A stretch of DNA of 64,000 bases from Homarus americanus (Eukaryota; Arthropoda; Malacostraca; Decapoda; Nephropidae), in assembly GCF_018991925.1 (NCBI RefSeq), contig NW_024725520.1:355001-419000 (forward strand). The letters run 5' to 3'. The position numbers and the translations under genes were made by a program. Below are positions 1-11,420 of the stretch, piece after piece (positions within the stretch are counted from its first letter, which is position 1; each line of letters starts with the position of its first letter). Under the pieces are notes generated by a model. It did no database searches, was not told where the DNA came from, and saw only the letters and a list, made by a program, of their open reading frames with translations.

Positions 1-306
1 ATCTGTGAAGAGTGATGCACGGTGTCACTGTTATGGGACTATATATAGGGTGTACCACTTATCTGTAAAGAGTGATGCACGGTGTCACTGTTATGGGACA
101 ATATATAGGGTGAACCACTTATCTGTGAAGAGTGATGCACGGTGTCACTGTTATGGGACAATATATAGGGTGAACCACTTATCTGTGAAGAGTGATGCAC
201 GGTGTCACTGTTATGGGACAATATATAGGGTAAACCACTTATCTGTAAAGTGATGCACGGTGTCACTGTTATGGGACAATATATAGGGTGAACCACTTAT
301 CTGTGA
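1..306. repeat. 60-bp tandem repeat, about five copies
   Basis: Units begin with ATCTGTGAAGAGTGATGCAC and repeat every 60 bases. The fifth unit has lost a few bases. The array runs off the left edge, so its true length is unknown. The unit length is a multiple of three, so frames on both strands stay open for about 80 codons. I read those as repeat artefacts and not as genes. Confidence 0.95.
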
Positions 307-606
307 GCTACAGCGGAAGTACACTTGCTTCTCAATATTGTGTCCCAGGTTCGGATGTGAGAAGGGTATTATTATTCGTCTGTCCCTGCCAAACATATCA
401 GGTTTTCTCCTGGTACTCCGGTTTCCACCTGTACGAACACAGGCCAATGAAGCGTAAACTGAGCAGGAACAATGGAGAGACTAAACAAGACACCGACTTC
501 CTATCCCAGTCAGAACAGTAATTTAAAGGTTATCGAGGATGAGCCACAAACCACTTACGGCGTTACACATATTGGACTCCACATCACTTCGGTAAGACAT
601 TAAGCC
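307..606. other. Unique sequence with no gene seen
   Basis: No coding, RNA or repeat signal that I can support between the 60-bp array and the minus-strand ORF that follows. Confidence 0.5.
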
Positions 607-1080
607 TCAGCATGTGTAGTGGTATCTGTATTGTAACCCTTGATAACTAAGGCGATTGTTTTCACCATTGTATCTGCCTGTTTTATAAATCTCCTTGGGT
701 TGCAAAAATTTACCAATAGTTAGTGTTGTTTTAATCTCTTGCAAGGTTTGAGCTCTCTGTACAAACTTTTTTATTTTGTGACATAGAGAAACATTAAAAA
801 TAACCCTCTTGTCTTTTACTAGTTTTGTGGTGACGTTCTGCGAGCCGAGAATTAAAATAAAGTGATCATGTTCAACAAATAATGAATACTGATCAGATAG
901 TATTGACTCTAGACTGTCCTCCCACTTTGAGCAGGTCATACTGAGGAGCACCGACTCGTGATGACCAACAAGTTTAGGAAAAACATCGATAGAAAAAACC
1001 TTTCTTACCTGTAGAATGAAATACGGTGAAGGAATTACAACTTTCAAACTTTTGTTTTCCCTATTTTTTATTAAGAGCAA
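607..1080 (-). CDS. Unrecognised 157-codon ORF, possible relic of a repeat-borne gene
   Basis: This is the longest minus-strand ORF in the first 30 kb that is not made of simple repeat. It has mixed composition, with segments such as KLVGHHESVLLSMTCSKWED and HDHFILILGSQNV, so it looks protein-like, but I do not recognise a family. No signal peptide or convincing membrane span is visible. Upstream on the minus strand, around 1013-1025, a pyrimidine-rich run ends in CTACAG followed at once by GTAAG. That could be a splice acceptor or a donor, and the ATG near 1080 may therefore not be a real start. The adjoining 1100-1275 sequence belongs to an interspersed repeat, which suggests the ORF sits in a mobile element. 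Function unknown. Confidence 0.25.
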   Translation of the reverse strand: MLLIKNRENKSLKVVIPSPYFILQVRKVFSIDVFPKLVGHHESVLLSMTCSKWEDSLESILSDQYSLFVEHDHFILILGSQNVTTKLVKDKRVIFNVSLCHKIKKFVQRAQTLQEIKTTLTIGKFLQPKEIYKTGRYNGENNRLSYQGLQYRYHYTC

Positions 1081-1099
1081 ACCTTTCTATAGCTTACTT

Positions 1100-1280
1100 A
1101 ACCAAATATACATAACGCTATGGCGTTCCACCTTGCAAGGATGCATGGGGATGCCCAATAAACTAGCCCTCGCTCGGGCCAAATCTGAATCTGACCTTCA
1201 CCGCGAGGACGCCACTTTTGACGTTTTATTTGTCTAACGCCAGACGATTTTATTCAGCACAAGGGGTTAATTAATCTAAC
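1100..1280. repeat. Interspersed repeat with GACGCCACTTTT signature
   Basis: Carries GACGCCACTTTT, an AT-rich spacer, GCCAGACGATTTTATTCAGC and a following GGTTAA. The same order occurs at 18940-19021 and, inverted, at 18763-18840, with partial matches near 4470-4500 and 17135-17185. A short dispersed element (SINE or MITE) is inferred. The class is not determined. Confidence 0.55.
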
Positions 1281-1592
1281 GAAAATTAGCATACTAAACC
1301 TAACCTGGAATAATATACTTTCATTCTATGGTAGGTAAGCTTGATTGGTTCATCTTATCTACTACACATTACCAGTATGTTGTGTAAGCAAGCCAACATG
1401 GCATCGCCGGGAGCAGCGAGTCAACTTAGATTCGTGTTTAGGGTAAAACAATTTAATTCCTTGTTTTTAGGATGTTCTAGAGGTAACAACGACTTTTTCC
1501 CTATAGGAAGTTTTCCTCAAGATGCTGGTTATCATGATTCGGTGTTTCTGATTATTAATCTTTCATCATCCCAGTGTTACACACATAATAAT

Positions 1593-1627
1593 GGCCGGCC
1601 ATCCTCGTGTAACGAGGATGGCCGGCC
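1593..1627. other. Perfect 16-bp hairpin
   Basis: Arms GGCCGGCCATCCTCGT (1593-1608) and its exact reverse complement (1612-1627) are separated by three bases. It is GC-rich within AT-rich surroundings and lies inside a 107-codon ORF (1341-1664) that I do not regard as a gene. It could be a small foldback remnant. Confidence 0.85.
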
Positions 1628-1664
1628 CAAGGGCCACTCAGGCGTGAATTTGTTTAAGGTGTAG

Positions 1665-2256
1665 AAGCTGTCGCCAACACAATAACCACCTAAGTTAAAA
1701 AGTTGCATGACCCCGTGTCAAGGAATAGTCCGAGAAGACCGGACAACTCGCCAACTGCGCTGGCGAACCACTATCCCGGAACACGATCCGCAAATCGATT
1801 AACATCCAGGTTCCCAATTACTGCTGGGTAGACAGAGGCAAATGGCGTAAAAAAACTTGCCCATAGTTTCACCCTGCCCGGACATACATGCATACATACA
1901 TCCTTGACAACCGAAGGGTGAAGACGTACCTGGCGCTCCTCTCGGAGCAGCCAGGTCAACTGTTAAGTTGGCCCATACCAACCCCCTCCCCTGAACCCTC
2001 CTCCCCACAGGAAGATCAACAAGTTCTCGCCAGAAGTTACAATTTCATTTAGGAAAGGAACGGAACCAGTGTTAAACAGAGGTGAACAGTGGTGAACAGT
2101 GCTTAAGTCAGTGAGAACAACTCAACAGTAACAGTCGTACCCAAGTTAACCTTCACACAGTGAGGTCCCAGGTACCCAGTGATAACGGCCCGTGAGACCC
2201 AACAACAACCAGCGATGTGTTAATCCGTCTACGATAGGAAGGCCTAAGACCAAACC
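1665..2256. other. Unique sequence with no gene seen
   Basis: Two overlapping minus-strand ORFs of 60-70 codons (1771-2008) have no recognisable motif. Short repeats such as GTGAACAGTG occur near 2080-2100. Nothing else is supported. Confidence 0.4.
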
Positions 2257-2785
2257 TCACTCATATAACACCATCTGTGAGGGAATTACTACACCACATG
2301 TCCCTCATAACACCATATGTGAGGGAATTACTACACCACGTCAAGTCCCTCATCACACCATCTGTGAGGGAATTACTACACCACGTGAGGTCCCTCATAA
2401 CACCATCTGTGAGGGAATTACTACACCACGTCAGGCCCCTCATAACACCATCTGTGAGGGAATTACTACACCACGTGATGCCCCTCATAACACCATCTGT
2501 GAGGGAGTTACTACACCACGTGAGGCCCCTCATAACACCATCTGTGAGGTAATTACTACACCACGTGAGGTCCCTCATAACACCATCTGTGAGGTAATTA
2601 CTACACCACGTGAGGTCCCTCATAACACCATCTGTGAGGGAATTACTACACGTGAGGCCCCTCATAACACCATCTGCGAGGGAATTACTACACCACGCCA
2701 GGTCCCTCATAACACCATCTGAGGGAACTACTACACCACGTGAGTTCCTCCTAACACCATCTGGGAGGGAGTTACTACACTACGA
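2257..2785. repeat. 45-bp minisatellite, about 12 copies, with E-box
   Basis: The unit contains ACACCATCTGTGAGGGAATT and CTACACCACGTGAGG. Because 45 is divisible by three, several frames on both strands are open (176 codons on plus, 149 on minus) and encode a 15-residue repeat. I treat these as by-products. Many units carry CACGTG, a palindromic E-box core, giving an accidental cluster of bHLH-type sites. Confidence 0.93.
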
Positions 2786-2865
2786 GTTTGCTGTTCAACA
2801 CCTACATTAATCTGTATGTTCACTGTATGTTTTTACCTCTTCTCTAAAGTAAGGCTTTTTTCTCT

Positions 2866-2998
2866 AAAGAAGGCTTTTGTTAAACCACCAATGTATGTAA
2901 TAAGTCATTTATGTCCAATGTATATTTTCAGCCTTCGGGCTGCAGAATGTTTTCAATAAACCGTTAATTATTATTATTATTTATCATTATTATTATTA
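2866..2998 (+). mobile_element. 3' end of TTA-tailed LINE (severely 5'-truncated)
   Basis: Shares GCTTTTGTTAAAC, a small hairpin (AGCC TTC GGGCT), CAATAAACCGTTAATTATTA and a TTA-repeat tail with the element ends near 28.4, 28.6 and 62.5 kb. AATAAA lies immediately before the tail. The hallmark of target-primed retrotransposition, an identical 3' end with a variable 5' end, is visible across the copies. Confidence 0.7.
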
Positions 2999-3635
2999 CA
3001 TACATACATACATACATACATGGCCTATTTTTTGCCATATGTCTTATCAATCGTTATCATCGAGTCCCCTAACTTCTATATCTGGCCGTGCTGTGTGTAA
3101 CGGGCCCTCACACACCCTCGACACAGCTGTACGTTTAGGTTACCTGTTTATTCTTTTATTTTTAATTTTGGGCAATTGATTTGTTTTCCTTTTTCTTAAT
3201 AACTGGATGTACTGTGGGTATGATCAGCCATCCCTCGTCGTCTGTCAACTTTTAACTTTTCACATTTACGACGTCCAAAAACTTCTGGTTCAATATTGCT
3301 GACATTTCCCAAAATTGTCACTCCGATGCTCCCTTTTCAAACAGGGATCAATCTTTTTAACAAGTACACATTCCTTCCGCTAGTGAAGCTGTATTACCAT
3401 ATAAGGGAGCACATTAAACATAGTTTCTTACTTTGTTTTTGAAGTTGAATGTGATGGATTGTACGCCCACCCTTAACGCAACCTTGGGATAGTTTTTGAA
3501 AGATTTTCTCGCTGTACCGAAAAGTCCAAATTTACAGTTTGCTTCATCAGCACTTCTCCCTAACAAGCTAGCAAGCCAATGGGACCCACTCTCACATATA
3601 TTCTTTCCTACTAGCTACCTTCTGGTTTAATTCAT

Positions 3636-3774
<139 letters not shown>

Positions 3775-3889
3775 GTTTGATCGCAGCTGTGGTGATGCGG
3801 TCTAAGCACTAAAATGCAAGACCATTGTTTTAAATGGAGTTTACATTTTTAAACATTAAGTGCATATTTTTGTTTTTTAAAATTAAACA

Positions 3890-4320
3890 TTAAGCTAAAC
3901 CAACTTAACCTAACCTGATTCAACCTAACCCAATCCAACGCAATGTAACCTAACCTAGCCTAACCTAATCTAAACTAACCAAACCTAACATTAACTAACC
4001 TAAATGTGTTAATTCATTATATTTTTTTATCATTGTCCCGTGGAGACTACTGCTCGTTTGGTAATTGAATTTTCAACAATTAACGTAGTTGTCAAGGTAA
4101 CAACCTTGTTAAACTTAGTCCGCGGTTTGTTCTCTATACCTTATTAAGTAATATGCGCTATTTAGTGTAACATGTACTGTATACTGTACACTAAATTAGG
4201 ATAATTGCCGATTACCGATAACTTCTAAGTATTTCTCGTTTTTGGAAACTTCTGTCTGGCCAAACATTACCAAATACCTGGCTTGACCTGACCTGACCTG
4301 ACCTGACCTAACTTATTTTA
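3890..4320. repeat. Degenerate CCTAA tract and TGACC run
   Basis: From 3895 to 4005 CCTAA-type pentamers with substitutions dominate. From 4278 to 4312 CTGAC pentamers are tandem. The first resembles the arthropod telomere repeat TTAGG on the opposite strand, at an interstitial position. Confidence 0.75.
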
Positions 4321-4329
4321 GGTATACGT

Positions 4330-6700
4330 TGGCTATCTTTTGGTGGTAATTGGCGCCTTAAATAAAGCAAAGTAAATTTTGAAAAACTGTACAAAAATGT
4401 TCATTAAGTTAGAGCTATAAAATAAAATAAAATTACCTTTTCGGCCAGAAGGTCAGTTGCTTTCAGCCCCTTCACTAGCGACTGGACGCCACTTTATTAA
4501 TAGCTTATGGAAATTGTTTCACATTTCGTAACATTTTCTTCATTAAAAACATTGTTCACCATCAATTCAAAAACATACCACAGTTTACGCAAATTATGTT
4601 ACATGAGGATAGGTTAATAATGATCCTATTCATAGTGTGTGAGTTACCGTTATCCACGTGGTCGTTCCTATACACCCGTACCGACCAATTAGATATTGTA
4701 AAAGAAAAAAAATCTCGCTGTTTCGCTGTTTTAAACCGATTAACTTGTCAATCACACGAGCTACGGAAGGGAGCGCGTGTGTTTTTTTATCACCCAGCAT
4801 GAATTTTATTCCACCCCATAGAGTTATGTGGTGAGTGAGAAGAGGACATACACCATATGTTAACAAAATTCAGTTTATAGTGGGCGTTTTATTCTAAATT
4901 TTTATTTATTGGAGAGAGAGCGGAAAGTAAAACCTCATGGGAATGTTGATGTACACAACTTACTACAATGTTTTATATAAATTCGATGACATTTATATTG
5001 TTTGTCTTTGAGAAATATCGCCAACCTTGTGAAATATACTGTTGTCTTTTCCATTTATCTCTTATCATGAATCATATTTCTCAGCCTCGTGGCATCAGTG
5101 TTTACCTTTAGCTGTATTTCATATCCTGGTGGAGTGCTCGGGGAGGTTGATATTTGATATACTCAGAGCATTACGCTAATCAGTGAACGGCGGTGCTAAT
5201 TTCCCCCAGTGTTGTAGTGCCTTCCAAACCTATTTTTAGTATATTATTAAGAGCAAGTCAAGTGTGATCTAATATGCGTTGCTAAGGTGGCTAAGAGTTT
5301 GTTTTAACCCGCGGATGGCGTTGCTAGGTGACGTCAACGGCAAGTTCCTTGATATATGAAAATCATCTATTGGCAAACCATGAAACAGTCGTCGGGATAT
5401 TTATTTATTATTTATTTATAAGAGCAGGAAGCTAAATTTTGAATTATGTTTCTAGTATTTGTTGCCCGATACTCAATATTCTGGGTCCTGATTGAGACTT
5501 AAGGTGAGTTTAATAAATTTTGAGACTACTTACTATATGTAGCCTCCATTATAGTAACTAACTTTAACCCCGGAGTACAATAAGCGAATCCACTATGAAC
5601 GACGTTTAATCACTTAAGTACAGTAACTCATTCCCTCGAGTACAATGACAATAACATTTTACCAGAGGCTTGTCTTCGTATTCAAAGGGTTTAGGCACCG
5701 TACTTAAGGGATTAATATTTGTGTGTTTTTTTTAATTTCCTGGCGAAAACACACTGCACCCTTGCAGCTGATACAAAATGGTGGAAGAGGGGAATACAGT
5801 CCCACAGCTCTTCCTAGTTCCAACAATACTTCTTCATTTTTATCAATTTGTTTCACTGTCAACCTCTCGTCATCATCTAGAATAAGTCTATAACCCCAGG
5901 GGACAGGAAAGATGGGTTACTGCATATGTCAACGGTGAAAATACTTCAGCTGAAACATAGAGGTTATAAACTTCTGCCCGACAGAATTTTTTAATTCTGA
6001 CACCAGGAGGTCAAAATGATAACCATAGCTTATAATATATGTAGATGTCTAATTAGATAACGAGTCAAGGATTCCACTGTGTACCACTGTGTTCCCTAAT
6101 AGTCGGGCAGCTATTCTACAAAGCATAAAATTGTTAAAATCGTGTTCGCGAGCACCAGTTCTAGATTTAGGACATCACGTAATAAATCTTCATTAAGCCA
6201 TCGAGCAGACCATCTTGAAAAAAGTTTGGTGCTTGTCAGATTAAATTGGTTGGGAAGCATTGGATTAGACTATGAGGCAACACTGTATTGCAAATAAATT
6301 CATTCATAATTGTTTGGAATAGCCGTCGAGGCCGGCATCAATTCTTCGCTTTCGGAAGAAGCCAGCAGGGCGACTGAGGGGTAGAGAGAACAGCTCTGCA
6401 ATTTTATATCTTTAGCAATTATAATGCAAATTAAGACAAATTACATCAAATTTATAATGCAATAGACAATAATTTATATTTAAAAACATTGGCATCAGAT
6501 CAAAACAAACAAACAGGCCTCTGGCAGCTATCAATACCCATATGTAGAACGATTTTATAGTTTCCATTAAATGAATCAGAGGAGAGTACTTTAAGGATCA
6601 TTGGTCACGCCAGGATGGGTCAGAGGCTCATGGAAAATGGACGAAACCCGAATCCTATTTTGGTAACATCTGATGACATCATGTTTGTGGTTTTGTGTAT
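4330..6700. other. AT-rich intergenic or intronic sequence
   Basis: Short ORFs near 4596-4866 have no recognisable motif. A partial match to the GACGCCACTTTT interspersed repeat lies near 4470-4500. No exon with paired splice sites or biased codon use was seen. Confidence 0.45.
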
Positions 6701-6703
6701 ATA

Positions 6704-7570
6704 AGTGGGGTATGCTATAACGAACGTAATTGGTTCCAGAACCTCGTTCGTTATAGCATTCGTTCGTTATAGGATTAATCCGTTCCAGGCCCCCAAATAC
6801 AACCGCCTAACACTGAAAAAATTCTGTGGAAAATGTAAAAAATACGGTACTTTATCTTACCTTAGTGTTATTCAGCATGCAGGTACCCCTAAACACTGGC
6901 ACATCACTATCACTTCCACTGGGAGTCTTGGCTTTAAGGTCCTCAAACAATTGTCTGGCCTTCTCACAAATTATAGCTTCACTAATGTTACCACCTGCCA
7001 TTTCTTTCTCCTTTATCCACACTAAGAGTAAATTTTCCATCTCTTCAATCACATTACACTTTGCTTTGCTAAGTCTAAAGATTCCCTTAGCCACTTGCAC
7101 AGTTTTTAACTCCTCTTCTTTATTCTTCAAAATCGTACATATAGTCGATTTAGCCATCCCATATTCATCACTAAGTTTCGCAATGCTTCTTCCATTCTCA
7201 CGTTTCTTTATCAATTTCTTTCTTAGTTTCAAGGGTTATTAGCTTTCTCACTCGCTTTGGACGACTCATTGTTACAATTGTATACTTGTATAACAAAATA
7301 GTTATACAAATAACGCGAATTTCCACATCAAAAGACGAAATTTCAACAATAACAGTGGTGCACTGGCTACACAATGAGACAAAGATGGCGCCTGACGCTC
7401 TTGTTGTGGGTCGCGGTACAACAATATTCATGCGCCAGGCGAAATAGTCCGGTATTCATCCGCGTTCGTTGTAGGAGTTGCGTTCGTTATAGCATTCTCA
7501 ATTTTATAGGTAAAACCGTTCGTTATAGGAATATTCGTAGTAGGATCCGTTCGTTATAGCATACCCCACT
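6704..7570 (-). mobile_element. Tigger/pogo-type DNA transposon, internally deleted
   Basis: The ends are 22-bp perfect terminal inverted repeats: AGTGGGGTATGCTATAACGA at 6704 and its complement ending at 7570. Several extra copies of CGTTCGTTATAG lie just inside both ends. The interior holds the N-terminal part of a CENP-B/Tigger transposase on the minus strand. At about 870 bp it is far shorter than an autonomous Tigger (usually over 2 kb), so the catalytic region has been lost. The left flank ends in TA. The right flank is an AT microsatellite, so the expected TA duplication cannot be confirmed. Confidence 0.85.
6852..7269 (-). pseudogene. Tigger-like transposase, N-terminal fragment, frameshifted
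   Basis: Reading starts at the ATG at 7269 (MSRPKRVRKLITLETKKEID). A frameshift near 7210 then moves to the frame with NGRSIAKLSDEYGMAKSTI, a helix-turn-helix of the CENP-B/Psq type. Next come VIEEMENLLLVWIKEKEMAG and EAIICEKARQLFEDL, matching the second CENPB-type DNA-binding domain of Tigger transposases. The protein stops at about residue 140, shortly after this domain, with no DDE catalytic domain. In intact relatives the enzyme binds the terminal repeats and cuts out the element. This copy could at most bind DNA. Confidence 0.85.
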
Positions 7571-7590
7571 ATATATATATATATATATAT
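7570..7590. repeat. Short (AT)n tract at transposon flank
   Basis: About 20 bases of AT directly beside the right end of the Tigger element. Confidence 0.9.
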
Positions 7591-7599
7591 CAATAACTT

Positions 7600-7745
7600 G
7601 CAGCAAGATTGTGAAACCAGTAATTTCGTGAAATCCCTGGAAAATTCAGCAATTTCATGTAATTACCGTTTCGCTCAGGGAATTCACATAACTAAAATAT
7701 TTAGGAATTTCACGAAATTACTGAAATAGTCATTATTTTTACGCG
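7600..7745 (-). repeat. Interspersed repeat, GTAATTTCGTGAAAT family, copy 1
   Basis: Read on the minus strand, this segment aligns along its length with 11421-11556: AGTAATTTCGTGAAATTC, a middle GAAAC-GTAATTAC, then a segment ending TTTCACGAAAT and GATCTT. Internal inverted symmetry (TTTCGTGAAA / TTTCACGAAA) suggests a small MITE. Confidence 0.65.
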
Positions 7746-7944
7746 ATCTTACTGAATGACTTTAAAAAAATGTGAATACCAGATCATTTACACCTTACCC
7801 TGGACCCCACAGTGAGTTGTAGAGGTAAACAAGGCCAACAAAACAAAAATAGAGTTATCTATTTTTGTATATCAAAACTTCCCTTGTGATCACATCCAAT
7901 AAAAACTTAAAATAGTTTACTTTATGTATTAAAACCCATCCACA

Positions 7945-8143
7945 CCCACGAGTGGATCATACCAGGGCCCCAGCCACAGACCCACGAGTGGATCATACCA
8001 GGACCCCAGCCACAGACCCACGAGTGGATCATACCAGGACCCCAGCCACAGACCCACGAGTGGATCATACCAGGACCCCAGCCACACACCCTCGAGTGGA
8101 TCATACCAGGACCCCAGCCACACACCCACGAGTGGATCATACC
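7945..8143. repeat. 36-bp minisatellite, about 5.5 copies
   Basis: The unit contains CCCACGAGTGGATCATACCA and GGACCCCAGCCACAGA. Copies start at 7945, 7981, 8017, 8053, 8089 and 8125. Three ORFs of 66-75 codons on both strands arise because 36 is a multiple of three. Confidence 0.95.
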
Positions 8144-9285
8144 GTCACCATTATTGCTGCGCTCCTTACTATAACATAATCGACTCTGGTTCTATGCTGA
8201 GAGTTCCGGAGACGAGCTTGTATCTAGTCTGTGGTAGTTAGCGTGTATGTATAAATATTCTAGAGAAGCTCCAAATTTACAAACGTCTTGACTTCTAAGC
8301 TCCCACCGTGACTAATTTAGATTTTTTTTACTTCGTCGCAGCGTGGATATCAGAAAACATAAATCAATTTCCAAGCATTATACGAGTTTTCAGGCAATTT
8401 TTTATAAATTTTCAAGCAAATATTAAGTTATTTAGGCATCAATAATGAAATGAATTAAGAAATATTATAAATTTTATTGGTCCCTTACCGATGCCAGATG
8501 AACGAAGACGCTTCGTAACATTGCTAATAAAAAAAAAGTAATTGCTTGCAAATACTTCCGATTTTTTTAATTTTACATACTGTACTTATTAGCTAAGAAA
8601 ATTAAATAAGTGTTTTCCTTAAAATATGATTAAACCTCTTAATTTAGATGAGGTTTGACAAGATTATTTCATTTAAAAAATATTTATTAAGAATTCATGG
8701 AAAATAATAAATGAAAGTGAGCAACATGTTATATTAAATATAAACAGGGAATATTACCTTAAAAGTAAAATGAATGATACGTTTCCTTCTAATTTGAAGT
8801 ATATATCATAAATACCACATATAAAGACGTGAAATGTCCACTGTTCCTTAAATATGACTCACGCCACCTCCTCTAAACAGATCACAAAGTTTATAATTCA
8901 TTCACATGTCTTTTGTTAGGTTGCTTAGTCAAATAGTGTGATCGGAGAGGTAAAGAGTTTATTTTCACTTTATTTTTAACATACTCTATTTCTCCCCGTC
9001 CATAATTTGGCCTCACAAGGATGGGAGCGCGAGGTAACAACAAATTTTCGGTCACTAACAATATTTTGGGTTAAAACAAAATATTAATGGAGATACTTGT
9101 CCATCTTGTCAAAATAAAAGAAGCAGTAGTGTTTACCTTGACCTGGTGGTAGAGGAAGCCTTGGCATCACCCATCATGTCTTGGGCCAGGAGCCATCCCG
9201 CCTGGCCTGGAACCATCCCGCCTGAACCAAAAAACATGAATGAGGCCACAGTTATGCTTTCATTCCTATAATTATATATAACTTG
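8144..9285. other. AT-rich sequence with no gene seen
   Basis: No ORF over 60 codons, no recognised RNA gene and no clear repeat. A short GCC-rich duplicate (AGCCATCCCGCCTG-like, twice) lies at 9188-9225. Confidence 0.5.
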
Positions 9286-9780
9286 TTCAATATTTCAAAC
9301 TAATTACTCTTTTTTTTAATCCCGATCCTTAATCAACATGTATAAGATTAATTTTGTGTGAAATTTGAACCAAATGTATGTCATGACCTCGTGTGCCATA
9401 GATCAGATGTCTTTGGGGGTAATTAACTGCTTTTTTGTAGATAATATAAAGGTCATTTAAAATTTAAGGGCACAGTAATTAGCATTTTCAATACTGCATT
9501 CAATATGTATATTTTTTAAGGATCATTAACTATCACTAATTACTTTTTTTTAATTCTGAATCAGGATCCTTAATCATAATGTGGAGTACTTTTGTATGAT
9601 ATTTGAACAAAATCTACATCACGACCTCACGTGCCAAAATGCAAGACAAATACTGTATGGTCTTTTTTTTCTGGAAAATGAAATCTAGCATAGTTAAATG
9701 GTAAAATGTAAGAACATATTCTTGAAAAAATGTATATAAAGATGTTTTAAACCTTACGGGCAAAGCATAATTTATATTTT
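9286..9780. repeat. Diverged tandem duplication of about 240 bp
   Basis: Both halves share, in order, CTAATTAC followed by a T run, GATCCTTAATCA, a TTTGAAC-AAAT stretch, CATGACCTCGTGTGCCA (or CATCACGACCTCACGTGCCA) and an AAA-rich end. A third, partial match occurs near 25363-25400. An old duplication or two copies of one interspersed repeat. Confidence 0.5.
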
Positions 9781-11420
9781 AAATCAAAATTCTATAAACA
9801 ATAACACAAGCGATGGTAGATACTACAGTAGTGTTCTTTTTTAGTATTTTACCCCACATTTTCCCTCAACTTCAAAGCCCGGTAAATTTTCTTGAAGTTT
9901 TGTAATAAATATTGTCTAGGATTTAAAAAATTAAATAACGACATTATTTTTAATTTGCGACGGAAGTGTATAGAATAAAAGTCACTCAGAATTACGCATA
10001 TGTTGAAAATCCCGGATTCCAGGGTTGTACGAAACGAAAATAATCCCCAAAATTTTCCTGCAGTTTCTCGCGAATTTTTTACTACTAAGCGGGAGCTTCC
10101 TACAACTTTACCCAAGAACGTAACAAATCTAACACTAACTTCAAAATAATAAAAGTCTGTAATGTTAGGTCAGCATGATTAGGTTAGGTTTAAATACTTA
10201 ATTCTCTTTTGTTAAGTCAGATTAAGTTTAAATAAGTTGGGTTAAGTTAGAATGTAGAGAAACATCAACATCCCTCTCTTGTGTTTTCACTGCGAGTGGG
10301 TAGATCGAGACGCCATATAGTAAACACATTGACAACAAATTTGCTTATTTCCTATTAACTATAATAATTTGTCTATGTATACCGCCTAGTAAGTCCTTGC
10401 GAAATTAATTGATTTTTCGTGGTGTTAATGGTAAAAAAATGTGAAGAGGAATAAGGTAATGTGAGTAGTTTAGCAGTTGGTTGAGTATGTTTCGAGTCGG
10501 CTTCTGCCCACGACATTTACATCCTCATTGTCACTGTACATACAACCCGTGTTGATCACCACTTACCTCTTAAGTCTTGACACCATAACACTTCACTGTA
10601 GCACTTTCTAACACTTCACTTTAACGTTTCTTAACGCGACAACAGCAGCTGCAGAACTGACCGCTGCGGTTCATGACAATGATTCATAAAATATCTCAAA
10701 GCAGGTGTCAAAGCTTCATGGGACTTAATGAACTTATCCCATTACTGTGAGAAAACTTCGATTGTATCTCTTCAAATTCGTGAAATACCTGATTCGCTGA
10801 TATAAAACCTATGTAATTACTTTTTTGTTTTTCAATTGTAATTTTTCTATTAATAAAAGAAACCTCTACTCTACCACTTATAAAGACTATTATCCCATAT
10901 GAATGAGTTCACTGTAACGAACACATTATCACCGCTGGTCATGAACCTCTGAAACAACACTTCCAAACTCAGTCCTCATCAGTGTCTCAAAATGTCAATC
11001 AACTGTGAAGAAATGAGAATTTTACTCCTAACTCAGTCTATTAAGTGAATAAAACTAAACTAAAACTAAAACATAATGAGATAAAACACATCTATATTAA
11101 ATCGCCATATAATGTATCTCTAACAAGTGACAAAAGAAACTTTTTTCTTCATAATCAACGCTTTCGAAGACGTCCACCAGGCAGACCTACCAATCGAATA
11201 AACAAACTAAAAAACATTATCAACATTATGCTCTTGTGATTCACTTCAGTGTTGTAGTAATGTGTTATACAGACCGTAGGTTAATTCACTATGAAGAGAC
11301 AACTCACACTATGTCAACAACATGGTGTTTCATGCATACGTGTATTAGGAAGCACGGCATAAACGATATGGTAGACTCAACAAATTGTTTAAAGCCATTC
11401 AGTAAGATCGTGCACAAATA
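9781..11420. other. AT-rich sequence with no gene seen
   Basis: An 88-codon minus ORF at 9849-10115 and a 64-codon plus ORF at 11045-11239 have no motif that I recognise. TTAGG-like degenerate pentamers occur at 10165-10260. Confidence 0.45.

Noticed and set aside
2192..2722. 176-codon plus ORF and 149-codon minus ORF
   Set aside because: Both are produced by a 45-bp tandem array whose period is a multiple of three. Open frames on both strands with a 15-residue repeat are expected without selection.
2257..2785. Regularly spaced repeats suggestive of a CRISPR array
   Set aside because: Units are directly adjacent with no variable spacers, and the window is eukaryotic.
6702..7572. Clean TA target duplication of the Tigger element
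   Set aside because: The left flank is TA, but the right flank is an AT run starting in the other phase, so the duplication cannot be told apart from the microsatellite.
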